From JBKBIP01 sp046297495 (GTDB lineage: Bacteria > Planctomycetota > Planctomycetia > Gemmatales > Gemmataceae), in the NCBI GenBank assembly GCA_046297495.1, contig JBKBIP010000016.1, positions 1 through 64,000 on the forward strand: a DNA stretch of 64,000 nt, read 5' to 3'. Below the pieces are notes generated by a model. That model was not told the origin of the DNA and ran no database searches. It saw only the letters and a list, made by a program, of their open reading frames with translations. This document shows, one piece after another, positions 32,247 through 40,700 of this stretch; positions within the stretch are counted from its first letter, which is position 1, and every line of letters begins with the position of its first letter. The position numbers were made by a program, and so were the translations under genes.

Positions 32247-33908
32247 TCACCCCTCTCGATACAACTCCTCCAACCGCGCGCCGTAATGTTCCAGCACCAC
32301 GTTGCGACGTAGTTTCAAGCTAACGGTGAGTTCCTCGGCGGCGACGCTAAACGGGTGGGGAAGGATCAGGAATTTTTTGACTTGTTCCCACGGGGCGACA
32401 TCGCGCAAGGCACGGTTCAGGCGGGCTTGAAGTACTTCGTACACCTGGGGATGCTGAGCCAGTGTCTCCGGGGGTTGCTGGTGCAGCGGTTGGTCCAAGA
32501 CGCGACGCAGGTTGTCCCAGTGCGGAACGATCAAGGCCGTCAAGAAATTGCGCCCCTCACCGCAGACCATGACTTGATCCACGCACTCGTCGGCCAGCAG
32601 CAAGCCTTCGATATGGTTCGGCACTACTTTCTTGCCATTGGATAGGACGAGCAGCTCCTTTTTGCGACCTGTGATGGTCAAAAACCCCTCGGCATCGAGC
32701 TGGCCCAGATCGCCGGTGTACAGCCAGCCGTCGCGGATGGCCTCGGCGGTGGCTTGGGGATTGTTCCAGTACCCTTTCATCACGTGGGGGCCGCGTGTTA
32801 GCACCTCGCCGTCCGGGGCGATGGCCACCTCGACGCCGGGGATGGCCTGCCCCACCGTCCCTAGCTTGTAATGATCCTTGCGGTTGAAGGTGATGACCGG
32901 CGAACTCTCGGTCAGGCCGTAGCCTTGCAGCAGCAACAAGCCGGCGCGATGAAAGGCCTCGGCCACCGCCAGCGGCAGCGGCGCCCCGCCGGAGTTGAGA
33001 AAGTCGATGCGCGCCCCGAAGATGCCGCGCAAGCGCCGGCCAAGCTGGGCAGGATCATCCGTGCTCACGGCATTCAGGACCTTCTCATAGAACCGCGGCA
33101 CGGAGTTGAAATTCGTCGGCTGCGTTTCCTTCAGATTGAGTACCAGCGTATCGGCGTTCTCGGCCAAGGCCAGCGTATGGCCGCCGGCGATGGACAAGTA
33201 ATGATCCACCGTGCGGGCGTAGATGTGACTCAACGGCAGCCAGTTGAGCTGCAAAGCGTTGGGGTTCCAATGAGAGGCGTTCAAGGTGCCGACGGCGTTG
33301 CTAAGCAGATTATCATGCGTCAGCATCACCCCCTTGGGTTGGCCGGTAGTGCCGGAGGTGTACATGATCGTCGCCAGGCTGTCACCATCGAGGGCGGCTT
33401 CGCGACGCTCTAGCTCGGTGATGAGCTGGCGCAATTGCTGCCGACCTCGATGCAAGAAGCCGCGCCAGGAGCGGGCCTCAGCTCCGGCAGCGTGCGCGTC
33501 GAAGACGACCACCCCTTGCAAGTCCGGCAAATCGTGGCGTATCTGCTGGACCTTGGCCAGCTGCTCGGCCGTGGAGACGAACAACCAGCGAACTCCGGCG
33601 TCGGCGAGTTGATATTGGATTTGCGCCGCCGTCAAGGGAGCGTGCGGCGGCACGTTGACCGCTCCCGCCGCCATCAAGCCCATGTCCGCGATCAGCCATT
33701 CCAGTCGATTCTCCGCCAGCAAGCCGACTCGATCTCCTGGCTTGATGCCCACCTCGATCAAGGCGGCGGCGCAACAACGCGCTGCCGTGAAGTAATCATG
33801 CCAGGACAAGTCGCGGTACAAGCCGTGGACCTTGTGCCGAATGGCCGGCCGGGGTCCTAGACGCTCGGCCTGAACACGGTGCAATTCGACCAGATTACGA
33901 TAGGACAT
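32247..33908 (-). CDS. Long-chain acyl-CoA synthetase (AMP-binding)
   Basis: A 553-residue adenylate-forming enzyme. The P-loop-like ATIMYTSGTTGQPKGVMLTH, the A5 motif LLQGYGLTESSPV, YTGDLGQLDAEGFLTITGR and KELLVLSNGKKVVPN (the FadD15-like ending) are all in order. The last Lys-containing region is present. It activates fatty acids as acyl-AMP and then acyl-CoA. Similarity is to the FadD15/LACS group rather than FadD. The gene stands alone, with its start 81 bases from the leftward sulfite oxidase-type gene's upstream side and divergent from the ABC ATPase. Confidence 0.92.
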   Translation of the reverse strand: MSYRNLVELHRVQAERLGPRPAIRHKVHGLYRDLSWHDYFTAARCCAAALIEVGIKPGDRVGLLAENRLEWLIADMGLMAAGAVNVPPHAPLTAAQIQYQLADAGVRWLFVSTAEQLAKVQQIRHDLPDLQGVVVFDAHAAGAEARSWRGFLHRGRQQLRQLITELERREAALDGDSLATIMYTSGTTGQPKGVMLTHDNLLSNAVGTLNASHWNPNALQLNWLPLSHIYARTVDHYLSIAGGHTLALAENADTLVLNLKETQPTNFNSVPRFYEKVLNAVSTDDPAQLGRRLRGIFGARIDFLNSGGAPLPLAVAEAFHRAGLLLLQGYGLTESSPVITFNRKDHYKLGTVGQAIPGVEVAIAPDGEVLTRGPHVMKGYWNNPQATAEAIRDGWLYTGDLGQLDAEGFLTITGRKKELLVLSNGKKVVPNHIEGLLLADECVDQVMVCGEGRNFLTALIVPHWDNLRRVLDQPLHQQPPETLAQHPQVYEVLQARLNRALRDVAPWEQVKKFLILPHPFSVAAEELTVSLKLRRNVVLEHYGARLEELYREG

Positions 33909-34227
33909 GGAATAGTCTCCTCATTTCCACGTTCTGAGGCTCCTCGCTTAGGTTTTCTAGCGAGCGGCGGGGTTCATCCTTCAAACCTTCGAAGTTTACC
34001 ACATCTTTCTCTTGACTTTGGACATCTAATTATAAAAGGGGATTTCCATTCCCTTATAACTTTATGAGCATTTCAATGCGTACTCCGTTGCAACCGGCTT
34101 GTTCTTTGACACTCAAGTGGCGTGGAATGAAATGACAATATGCCTGCGTTGCGCTTGTGCGTTTTTCCTGGCCATTTGCTATGATGACTGGCGGATGATG
34201 AAGCACGATCTTCAGGAAATATCCTCG
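33909..34227. other. Divergent promoter region, no gene seen
   Basis: About 320 bases between the acyl-CoA synthetase and ABC ATPase genes. It contains AT-rich segments (34000-34070) suited to promoters, but no spacing-correct hexamer pair could be assigned with confidence. Confidence 0.35.
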
Positions 34228-35157
34228 ATGACACCGCCGGTGCTGGAAGTGATCGATGTCCGTAAGAGCTACGGCGCCACGCTGGCTCTGGATGGGGTTC
34301 GGTTTCAGGTGGCGGAAGGAGAGATGTTCGGCCTGTTGGGGCCGAACGGGGCCGGCAAGACGACGCTATTGTCGATCTTGTCCTGCTTGCTGCGGGCGGA
34401 CGCGGGGGAAGTCCGGCTCCTAGGGCGGGCCATCTCCCCTGATGATCGGGAAGCTCGCCGCCAGCTCGGCATCGTCCCGCAAGAGCTGGCCATTTACGGC
34501 GAGCTGACGGCGGCGGAGAATCTCGACTTTTTCGGCCGGCTGTATGGGCTGCGCGGGGCCGAACTGCGGCAGCGGGTCGCGGACGTGCTCGCCGCCGTCG
34601 GCTTGCGCGATCGCGCTCAGGACCGCGCGCAGACATTCTCCGGCGGCATGCAGCGGCGTTTGAACCTGGGGGCGTCCTTGATGCACCGCCCGCGCTTGTT
34701 GCTGCTCGACGAACCGACCACCGGCGTCGATCCGCAATCGCGCAATCACATTTTCGAGGAAGTGCGCCGGCTGAATGCCGCGGGCATGACCATCATTTAC
34801 ACCAGCCATTACATGGAGGAAGTGCAGGCATTGTGCTCGCGTGTCGGCATCATCGATCATGGCCGGCTTATCGCCTGTGACAATGTATCGGCTTTGTTGC
34901 GTCGGCTGGATAGCGTGATCCGCGTGCGCGTGACGGAGATCACGCCGTCGTTGCGCGAGCGGTTGAAAGTCGGCCAGCACCTCCGTGAAGTGGATGGCTC
35001 GACCCTGGAAATCGAATGTGCCGACGTGCCCGCGACGTTGGCGGCATTGATGAAGACATTACACGAGGAACGCGAGAACCTGATCGGCTTGGAAACACAA
35101 GAGCCGAACTTGGAACGGGTCTTCTTGCACCTGACCGGCCGGGATCTTCGTGATTGA
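34228..35157 (+). CDS. ABC transporter ATP-binding protein
   Basis: A 309-residue ABC ATPase of the ABC-2/DrrA type. Walker A is LLGPNGAGKTT, the signature is FSGGMQRRLNLG, Walker B is LLLLDEPTTGVDPQSR, and the H-loop follows in YTSHYMEEV. A C-terminal DUF4162-like part ends in LIGLETQEPNLERVFLHLTG. It would energise export of a lipid, antibiotic or polysaccharide, but no permease gene lies next to it. The start is ATG 34228 with an AGGAAA; earlier ATGs at 34195/34198 are possible. It ends 17 bases before the ECF sigma gene, so the two are probably co-transcribed. Confidence 0.9.
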   Translation: MTPPVLEVIDVRKSYGATLALDGVRFQVAEGEMFGLLGPNGAGKTTLLSILSCLLRADAGEVRLLGRAISPDDREARRQLGIVPQELAIYGELTAAENLDFFGRLYGLRGAELRQRVADVLAAVGLRDRAQDRAQTFSGGMQRRLNLGASLMHRPRLLLLDEPTTGVDPQSRNHIFEEVRRLNAAGMTIIYTSHYMEEVQALCSRVGIIDHGRLIACDNVSALLRRLDSVIRVRVTEITPSLRERLKVGQHLREVDGSTLEIECADVPATLAALMKTLHEERENLIGLETQEPNLERVFLHLTGRDLRD

Positions 35158-35174
35158 TAAAGGAGCCTCACCAT

Positions 35175-35762
35175 ATGACCGACCCACCGGACGATCAAGA
35201 CTTGCTGCGCCTGTGGCAAGCTGGGAACGAGGAAGCCGCCCGACAAATCGTGGATCGCTACGTGGAGCGGCTGGTGGGCTTGGCCCGCGGCCGCATCAGC
35301 CAGCGCCTCGCCAGCCGCATCGACCCCGAAGACGTGGTGCAATCAGTCTTTCGCACTTTCTTCCATCGCGCCAAAGAGGGGCAGTTTCACATCGAGGACA
35401 AGGACGATCTGTGCAAGCTGCTGGCGCGGATCACCGTGCATAAGGCCTTGCGCCAGGTGCGCTTTCACCAAGCCGAGAAGCGCGATCCCCGCCTGGAAAT
35501 GGGCCAACGAGACGAAACACACGGTCCGCCGCTCGATTTTCTCGACCGAGAACCGACCCCCGAGGAAACCAACGCCTTTCTCGACCAGTTGGAGGTGTTT
35601 TTGAATCATCTCAAACCGCGCGAGCGGCAAATCCTGGAGCTGCGCATGCAGGGATACAGCTCCACCGAGATCGCCCATCATTTCAACATCACGGATCGCA
35701 GCGTCCGCCGCGTGCTGGAACGCATCCGGGGCCAAGCCGAGGCACAAGGCTTGCAATCGTGA
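35175..35762 (+). CDS. ECF-type sigma factor
   Basis: A 195-residue sigma70-family protein. Region 2 is ARQIVDRYVERLVGLARGRI with DPEDVVQSVFRTFFHRA. Region 4 is FLNHLKPRERQILELRMQGYSS followed by the helix-turn-helix TEIAHHFNITDRSVRRVLERI. The layout matches the short planctomycete ECF group often tied to Ser/Thr kinase signalling, with no adjacent anti-sigma factor. ATG at 35175 follows AAAGGAG; the ORF start at 35154 overlaps the ABC gene and is less likely. Its pairing with the ABC ATPase suggests a shared function or only shared transcription. Confidence 0.9.
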   Translation: MTDPPDDQDLLRLWQAGNEEAARQIVDRYVERLVGLARGRISQRLASRIDPEDVVQSVFRTFFHRAKEGQFHIEDKDDLCKLLARITVHKALRQVRFHQAEKRDPRLEMGQRDETHGPPLDFLDREPTPEETNAFLDQLEVFLNHLKPRERQILELRMQGYSSTEIAHHFNITDRSVRRVLERIRGQAEAQGLQS

Positions 35763-35875
35763 AAGAAGGGAAGGAAGAAAGCCCCTTTGCAAGCACACAG
35801 CGCGAGCAAACGGCACTTGCTTGCGCTGCGTGCTCGGAGTAATAATTCGGAACCTTCAGGCATTCCAAGGCCGCG

Positions 35876-35905
35876 TTGACAGAGAAAGTATAACTATGGT
35901 ATAGC
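35876..35905 (+). promoter_or_regulatory. Sigma70-like promoter for the methyltransferase gene
   Basis: A consensus TTGACA at 35876-35881 and TATAGC at 35900-35905 with an 18-base spacer, about 70 bases before the methyltransferase start. The -10 is imperfect, so this is a candidate only. Confidence 0.45.
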
Positions 35906-35973
35906 CTTTCCAGCAAAGTGATACGATTGGTTCCCCTTATGTTCCCGATGTTCCCGACGCAAGGGAAGCGTTT

Positions 35974-36882
35974 ATGTTGCAAGGAATCCATATCTTCCGC
36001 ACTCCCGTCATACGACTCTACCAGCGATTCCAATGGCGGAAGCCAACATGGTGGGATAATTTCTTAAAACAAACGACCATTTACAGTTCCGCGTGGCAAT
36101 CTCTGTATTGGTTTGTCCAGGATCGATGGGAGCTATGGACCGGACGCCGGGACGCCTTGACGCCACCGCGCCGGCTGCTGTTTGATGGCGTGACTACTTA
36201 CGAAGATTTCGACAGGTTTGGCCGCATCTTTTTGGAGTATCTCATTCGGCACGGCCTGCAACCGCATCATGCGGTGCTCGACGTGGGGAGCGGCAACGGC
36301 AAGAACGCCCGCGCGTTGACCAAGTATTTGAACCGGCAAGGCCACTATGAGGGGTTTGACATCGTGCCCAAAGGGGTTACTTGGTGTCAGAAACACATCA
36401 CGCCGCGCTTTCCGAATTTTCGCTTTCAACTGGCGGACCTCTACAACAAAGGTTACAACCCCACCGGCGCTTATCAAGCCGCCGACTACCGTTTCCCTTA
36501 CGCTGACAACAGCTTCGATCTGGTGTTCCTGACATCGGTGTTCACGCACCTGTTGCCGTTGGACGTGGAGAATTACGTCGCGCAAATCGCCCGCGTCCTC
36601 AAGCCCGGCAGCAAATGTATGGCGAGTTTCTTTCTGCTGACGCCGGAATCGAAGGCCGACATGGCAAGGCATCCCCCCGCGCGCCAATTCATTCATCCTT
36701 TGCAGTGGGACTGCTGTCGCGTGGAGAATCCCGACATTCCCGAAGCAGCCATCGCGTTCGAGGAAGAATACGTCTGTTCCATCTTGAGCCGGAATGGTCT
36801 GCGCGTCGATTCGATTGGACGCGGCAATTGGTGCAAGGGAGAAATCAACAGCCAAGACATGGTGTGGATCGTCAAGGCGTGA
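35974..36882 (+). CDS. Class I SAM-dependent methyltransferase
   Basis: A 302-residue methyltransferase. The SAM-binding motif HAVLDVGSGNGKNARAL is in the first half, then HYEGFDIVPKGVTW, and FPYADNSFDLVFLTSVFTHL as the motif IV region, with YVAQIARVLKPGSKCMASFF after it. The first 80 residues are outside the core and rich in aromatic residues. Substrate is unknown; the type 11/25 core is typical of enzymes acting on lipids, quinones or sugars. It is preceded by a candidate promoter and followed by a palindrome, so it is probably a single-gene unit. Confidence 0.88.
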   Translation: MLQGIHIFRTPVIRLYQRFQWRKPTWWDNFLKQTTIYSSAWQSLYWFVQDRWELWTGRRDALTPPRRLLFDGVTTYEDFDRFGRIFLEYLIRHGLQPHHAVLDVGSGNGKNARALTKYLNRQGHYEGFDIVPKGVTWCQKHITPRFPNFRFQLADLYNKGYNPTGAYQAADYRFPYADNSFDLVFLTSVFTHLLPLDVENYVAQIARVLKPGSKCMASFFLLTPESKADMARHPPARQFIHPLQWDCCRVENPDIPEAAIAFEEEYVCSILSRNGLRVDSIGRGNWCKGEINSQDMVWIVKA

Positions 36883-36898
36883 GTTTCTGGTCAATCTC

Positions 36899-36942
36899 CC
36901 ACCAGGCGAGCGCGGAATGCCTGTTCCCCGCTCGCCTGGTGG
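36899..36942. terminator. Hairpin between convergent genes
   Basis: Arms 36899-36917 and 36924-36942 pair at 18 of 19 positions around the loop TGCCTG. It sits between the convergent methyltransferase and GlsB-like genes and is suited to stop both. There is no T-run on either strand, so intrinsic termination is not certain. Confidence 0.6.
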
Positions 36943-36959
36943 TATTATGATGAAGCAAA

Positions 36960-37241
36960 TCACTGCTGCGGCCGGGCGCGGGTGAGAAAGCCGATGATGG
37001 CCACGAAAATGGTCGCGCCGATGATCGACCAGATGACGGGGAAGGTCGCTTCCCCCACCCGGATGGGTAGCGGTTCGGGCAAGCCGAGTTTTTCTTGGAG
37101 GATGTGACCAATCAGGGCGCCGATGAAGCCCAAGGCGATGGATGCCAGGCAACCGCGATGCGAATAGCCCGTGATCGCTTGTCCGATCATGCCGCAGACG
37201 CCCGCGATGATGAGCAATACGATGAAACTGAGAAGGGACAT
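36960..37241 (-). CDS. GlsB/YeaQ/YmgE-family membrane protein
   Basis: A 93-residue membrane protein. Three hydrophobic segments are seen, with ITGYSHRGCLASIALGFIGALIG matching the transglycosylase-associated/GlsB family signature (G-x-x-G-x-x-x-x-G). It is linked to stress tolerance in several bacteria by name only; the biochemical role is not known. It is convergent with the methyltransferase gene and diverges from the SDR gene at 37384. Confidence 0.85.
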   Translation of the reverse strand: MSLLSFIVLLIIAGVCGMIGQAITGYSHRGCLASIALGFIGALIGHILQEKLGLPEPLPIRVGEATFPVIWSIIGATIFVAIIGFLTRARPQQ

Positions 37242-37383
37242 AAAACGCCTCTTTCGGATGGAACACGACCAACGCCGGGTTTCATTTGCATTCTATCCCA
37301 AGTCCGATTAGGCTGCACGTTTTAATCCGGTCGAACCATTTCCATAGCCAACGGAAGAAGCATCCTCTCGGAAAGGCACAACG

Positions 37384-38181
37384 ATGGCGGCATACGATAC
37401 CGTGCGCTGTTTTCGCCTGGACGGCCAGGTCGCTTTGGTGACAGGGTCCAGTCGCGGCTTGGGGCGAGCGATGGCCGAGGCGCTGGCGGGGGCCGGCGCC
37501 GATGTGGTGATTACCGGGCGTCATTTGGACACCTTGAAGCCGGTGGCCGACGCCATCCAGACCTATACCGGCCAGCGCGTCCTGCCGCTGTCGCTCGACA
37601 TGGCCGATCTGGCCGCCGTGCGCCAAGCCCCAGCCACCATTCAACAAGAGCTAGGCCGGCTCGACATCCTCATCAACAACGCCGGTCTCAATCAACGCAT
37701 GCCCGCCGCCGAATACACGGAGGAAGCCTGGGACACGGTCCTCAACGTCAACCTGAAAGGAGCGTTTTTCCTCTCCCAGGCGTGCGGCCAGATCATGAAG
37801 GAGCTGCGCCGCGGCAAGATCATCAACATTCTGAGTCTGACCACCGCCTGGGGACTGCCGACCACTATCGCCTACACGGCGGCCAAAACCGGCTTATTGG
37901 GGCTGACGCGCTTGTTGGCGGTCGAATGGGCGAACTGCAATATCCAAGTCAACGGCATTGCCCCTGGGTTCTTCCGCACGGAGTTGACCGCCGGGGTCCA
38001 AAACGATCAGCGGAGCGATTGGATCATCCACCGCACGCCATTGGGCCGTTGGGGAGAGCCGGAAGAGTTGGCCGGCGCCGCCTTGTACCTGGCGTCGCGG
38101 GCCTCCGATTTCGTGACCGGCCAAGTGCTCTGGGTGGATGGCGGCATGACCGCCGGCAGCGACTGGCGCAGCGGCTTATAA
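37384..38181 (+). CDS. Short-chain dehydrogenase/reductase
   Basis: A 265-residue SDR enzyme. The NAD(P)-binding TGSSRGLGRAMA is at residues 20-31, NNAGLNQRMPA carries the NNAG motif, and the catalytic set is Ser (in NILSLTTAWG) with YTAAKTGLLGLTRLLA (Y-x-x-x-K). WVDGGMTAG closes the domain. The glycine loop and the end resemble gluconate 5-dehydrogenase/2-keto-reductase enzymes. A second SDR of the same subgroup lies convergent at 38948. It is followed 28 bases later by a small membrane protein gene. Confidence 0.92.
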   Translation: MAAYDTVRCFRLDGQVALVTGSSRGLGRAMAEALAGAGADVVITGRHLDTLKPVADAIQTYTGQRVLPLSLDMADLAAVRQAPATIQQELGRLDILINNAGLNQRMPAAEYTEEAWDTVLNVNLKGAFFLSQACGQIMKELRRGKIINILSLTTAWGLPTTIAYTAAKTGLLGLTRLLAVEWANCNIQVNGIAPGFFRTELTAGVQNDQRSDWIIHRTPLGRWGEPEELAGAALYLASRASDFVTGQVLWVDGGMTAGSDWRSGL

Positions 38182-38209
38182 GCCATCAGGGGAATATGGG
38201 AACCTCACC

Positions 38210-38509
38210 ATGTCTCCGGTCCGTTTGAAAGTGTACGGTCTGCTTCACCTGACGCGGCGCGGCTACCTGATGTGTCAAGGAGTCGGATTGCTGGTGCTGG
38301 TGGCCTTGCTGTTCAGCCGAATGTGGCTGCCGCTGCCCGACCCTGCCGCCCTCGCCGACCGCCCACTGGCGGCTGCTGGTATGTGGTTGATCCATAATCT
38401 GCATTGGCTGGTGCTGGGCGTTTTCCTCATCGAGGCCTTGGAAACTTACCTCATGCTGCGCCGCTATCACCGGGCCGAAGCCGAGCACCGACAACAAATG
38501 ACCATTTAG
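38210..38509 (+). CDS. Small two-helix membrane protein of unknown function
   Basis: A 99-residue protein with two hydrophobic helices (about 22-42 and 60-82), separated by a Pro-rich loop. There is a basic N-terminus (RLKVYGLLHLTRRGY) and a charged C-terminus (LRRYHRAEAEHRQQ). No family is recognised. ATG at 38210 has GGGAAC upstream. Its 28-base distance from the SDR gene suggests a shared transcript. Confidence 0.6.
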   Translation: MSPVRLKVYGLLHLTRRGYLMCQGVGLLVLVALLFSRMWLPLPDPAALADRPLAAAGMWLIHNLHWLVLGVFLIEALETYLMLRRYHRAEAEHRQQMTI

Positions 38510-38947
38510 CGCGTTCGGCCTGCTCGGAACATAGTGGGACCTGATTCATCGGTTCGCGTTCTCGATTGAGGTCATCCGTCTTTTATCTTGGTATAATAAT
38601 TTGGGTTTTCTGCACTCCCTTCTGAATCTCAAGTTGATGAGGAACAAAAACTTGGGACTTCCTTCTTCTTATCTGAACAAAATTTCATATCGACATTGCC
38701 CCCTCGCATACTCTGTGCCAAACCGCGTCATTTTCTATTGTGACTCGGATTTTTTCTGAGGCACACCGCACGAGAAGGGGGGGTGGAGGTGGAATGGAAT
38801 GAAAAATGGAACGAAAAGTAACGAAGTCAAGCCCTCATTTACGTTTTTTTGCCGTCGGACATAACGCCTCGTGCGCGAACCGCTGAATCTTGTTGGCCGT
38901 CTTCCCTTTTCGTGGTTTCTAGGTGCCGCGCCGGGGTAGGACGACTC
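38510..38947. other. AT-richer intergenic stretch with promoter-like and repeat-like pieces
   Basis: About 440 bases with no supported gene, between the convergent small membrane protein gene and SDR gene. TATAAT occurs near 38591 but no good -35 is at proper distance. TGATTCATCGGTTCGCG at 38542-38558 and GCGCGAACCGCTGAATC near 38870 are further copies of the palindrome arm wording. The segment 38560-38850 is low in GC compared with neighbours. Confidence 0.35.
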
Positions 38948-39712
38948 TCAGCGCGCCAAATAGCCGCCATCCACCACCAAAGTTTCCCCCGTGATGTAGC
39001 TACCGGCGTCGCTGGCCAGCAGCAGGGCGGGGCCGACTAGCTCCTTCGGATCCCCCCAACGATTGAGGGCCGTCATGCGGGCAAAGCGCTGTTTTTCCTC
39101 TTCAGAGAGTAGGCGTCCGGGCAGGTCGGTGAGAAACGGCCCCGGCGCGATGGCGTTGACGGTGATGCCGTAGTCCCCCAAATCGAGTGCGCCGGCGCGG
39201 GTCATCCCTACCAAGGCAGCCTTGGTGGCCGAGTACAAACTCCGGCCATTGTTCGACGCCAGCGCCATGATCGACGAAATGTGGATGATCCGCCCCCAGC
39301 GGCGTTCCTTCATCCTCGGCACCACGGCGCGGGTCAGAATCATGATCGAATGGAGATTGATTTCCATGACCCGGTCCCAATCCTCATCGCGGATTTGATC
39401 GATGGGCTGCGGGACGTTAGTGCCCGCGTTGTTGATCAAGATGTCGATATGTCCCATGCGCTCCAGAGCCGTGCGGGCCAGTTGCTCGACTTCGGCCCGT
39501 TGGCTCATGTCCGCGACAATATAATGCCCCTTGCGGTCGGTCCCGCGAAGCATGTCGGCCAAGGCGGCTTGCAGCTCGTCCTCATGCCGGCTGGAAATCA
39601 CGATGTCCGCGCCAGCCTCGACCAACCCCCGCGCCATCGCTTTCCCCAATCCTTTGCTCCCTCCTGTCACCAGCGCCGTTTTGCCCGTCAAATCGAAGAT
39701 GTTCGGAACCAT
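38948..39712 (-). CDS. Short-chain dehydrogenase/reductase
   Basis: A 254-residue SDR enzyme. The cofactor loop is TGGSKGLGKAMA, NNAGTNVPQPI is the NNAG motif, and the catalytic Ser lies in IIHISSIMALASNNG with YSATKAALVGMTRA as the Tyr/Lys motif. It closes with TLVVDGGYLAR. This is the pattern of gluconate 5-dehydrogenase-like reductases; substrate not known. It is clearly related to the SDR at 37384. ATG at 39712 follows GGGAGAG. Confidence 0.92.
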   Translation of the reverse strand: MVPNIFDLTGKTALVTGGSKGLGKAMARGLVEAGADIVISSRHEDELQAALADMLRGTDRKGHYIVADMSQRAEVEQLARTALERMGHIDILINNAGTNVPQPIDQIRDEDWDRVMEINLHSIMILTRAVVPRMKERRWGRIIHISSIMALASNNGRSLYSATKAALVGMTRAGALDLGDYGITVNAIAPGPFLTDLPGRLLSEEEKQRFARMTALNRWGDPKELVGPALLLASDAGSYITGETLVVDGGYLAR

Positions 39713-39815
39713 GCGTGCGGTCTCTCCCTGTCTTGGCGAACGGATTCTCCTACGTGTTGATGTATCATTTCACGCGGCGGGAACAACGGGACTGACTTTT
39801 TTAGCTATGAACGTC

Positions 39816-40685
39816 TCATTCCTCCTCCACCCGCATCGCGTAGAAGCCGGCTTCGCGGTCTTGCAGCTTCGAGGAGCCAGCTAGGGCTTTACCGTCGCCG
39901 GTGAACAACATGCCATAAAATACCTGCTCGGTCTGCGGGAATTTGACGGTGAACTGAATGGCGTGACGCGGGGAGTTCAAGGTTCGGCCATACACTTCAT
40001 ACTTTCGGCCATCGCGGTCGGAATAATAGGAGCCGGTCACGCTGCCGTCATCCTCGACCTGAAGCGTCAAGGTGCCGGAGCGGCGGCCGTCGTCGTGGAG
40101 CTTGTAGGTGCCGTTGAAATAGCTGGGATCGAAGCTCTCGCCGATGACCAACTTGCTCGATTTCGTCCCCTTGGCTTCCGGCAGCGGCTGGGTCAGCAGG
40201 TACATTTTGGCCTTGCCGATGGCTTCCAGGTAGGTCTTGCCGTCAGCGGCGACGAAACGCAGGTCTCCCCCCAAGTCATTGGGGACGACGTGCCCCATGT
40301 CGAGACTGAACTGGAAGCCGTTGTACAGGAAGACATTGCCGCCCGATGCTTGCACTTGGCGTTCCGTCCCTTCGCGGTAGGTGACGAAGCGGTCGATGAG
40401 CAAAACGGGCACTTGCAAGTCATCGTTGACCTTGCGGCGGGCCATCTGCACCAGCAGCTTGCTCCAGCGGCCGTCATTGGTTTGCACCACCACGAAACCG
40501 GCCGTGATGTTGGGCAGCACGCGGTCATTATCCACCACGTCCGCCGCTGTCAATTGCTTGATTTCTTGAACCCCAGCGGCGCCCGGCACCTTGGCCAGCA
40601 CCGGATTGATGTAGTTATCAAAGGCGTCAGCCCGCGCCGCCACGGGAGCCGCCAAGATCAGCAACAGGGGAAGACATCGCAACAT
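39816..40685 (-). CDS. Secreted protein of unknown function
   Basis: A 289-residue protein with a signal peptide (LPLLLILAAPVAARA). No known domain is recognised. The chain contains beta-rich segments typical of an extracytoplasmic fold, for example NGTYKLHDDGRRSGTLTLQV and DDGSVTGSYYSDRDGRKYEV, which repeat a G-T-x-x-x-x-x-D-G pattern. ATG at 40685 has GGAG upstream. It begins 16 bases after the stop codon of the other secreted unknown (40701-41864), so the two are likely co-transcribed. Confidence 0.72.
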   Translation of the reverse strand: MLRCLPLLLILAAPVAARADAFDNYINPVLAKVPGAAGVQEIKQLTAADVVDNDRVLPNITAGFVVVQTNDGRWSKLLVQMARRKVNDDLQVPVLLIDRFVTYREGTERQVQASGGNVFLYNGFQFSLDMGHVVPNDLGGDLRFVAADGKTYLEAIGKAKMYLLTQPLPEAKGTKSSKLVIGESFDPSYFNGTYKLHDDGRRSGTLTLQVEDDGSVTGSYYSDRDGRKYEVYGRTLNSPRHAIQFTVKFPQTEQVFYGMLFTGDGKALAGSSKLQDREAGFYAMRVEEE

Positions 40686-40700
40686 AGGAATCTCCAGGGA

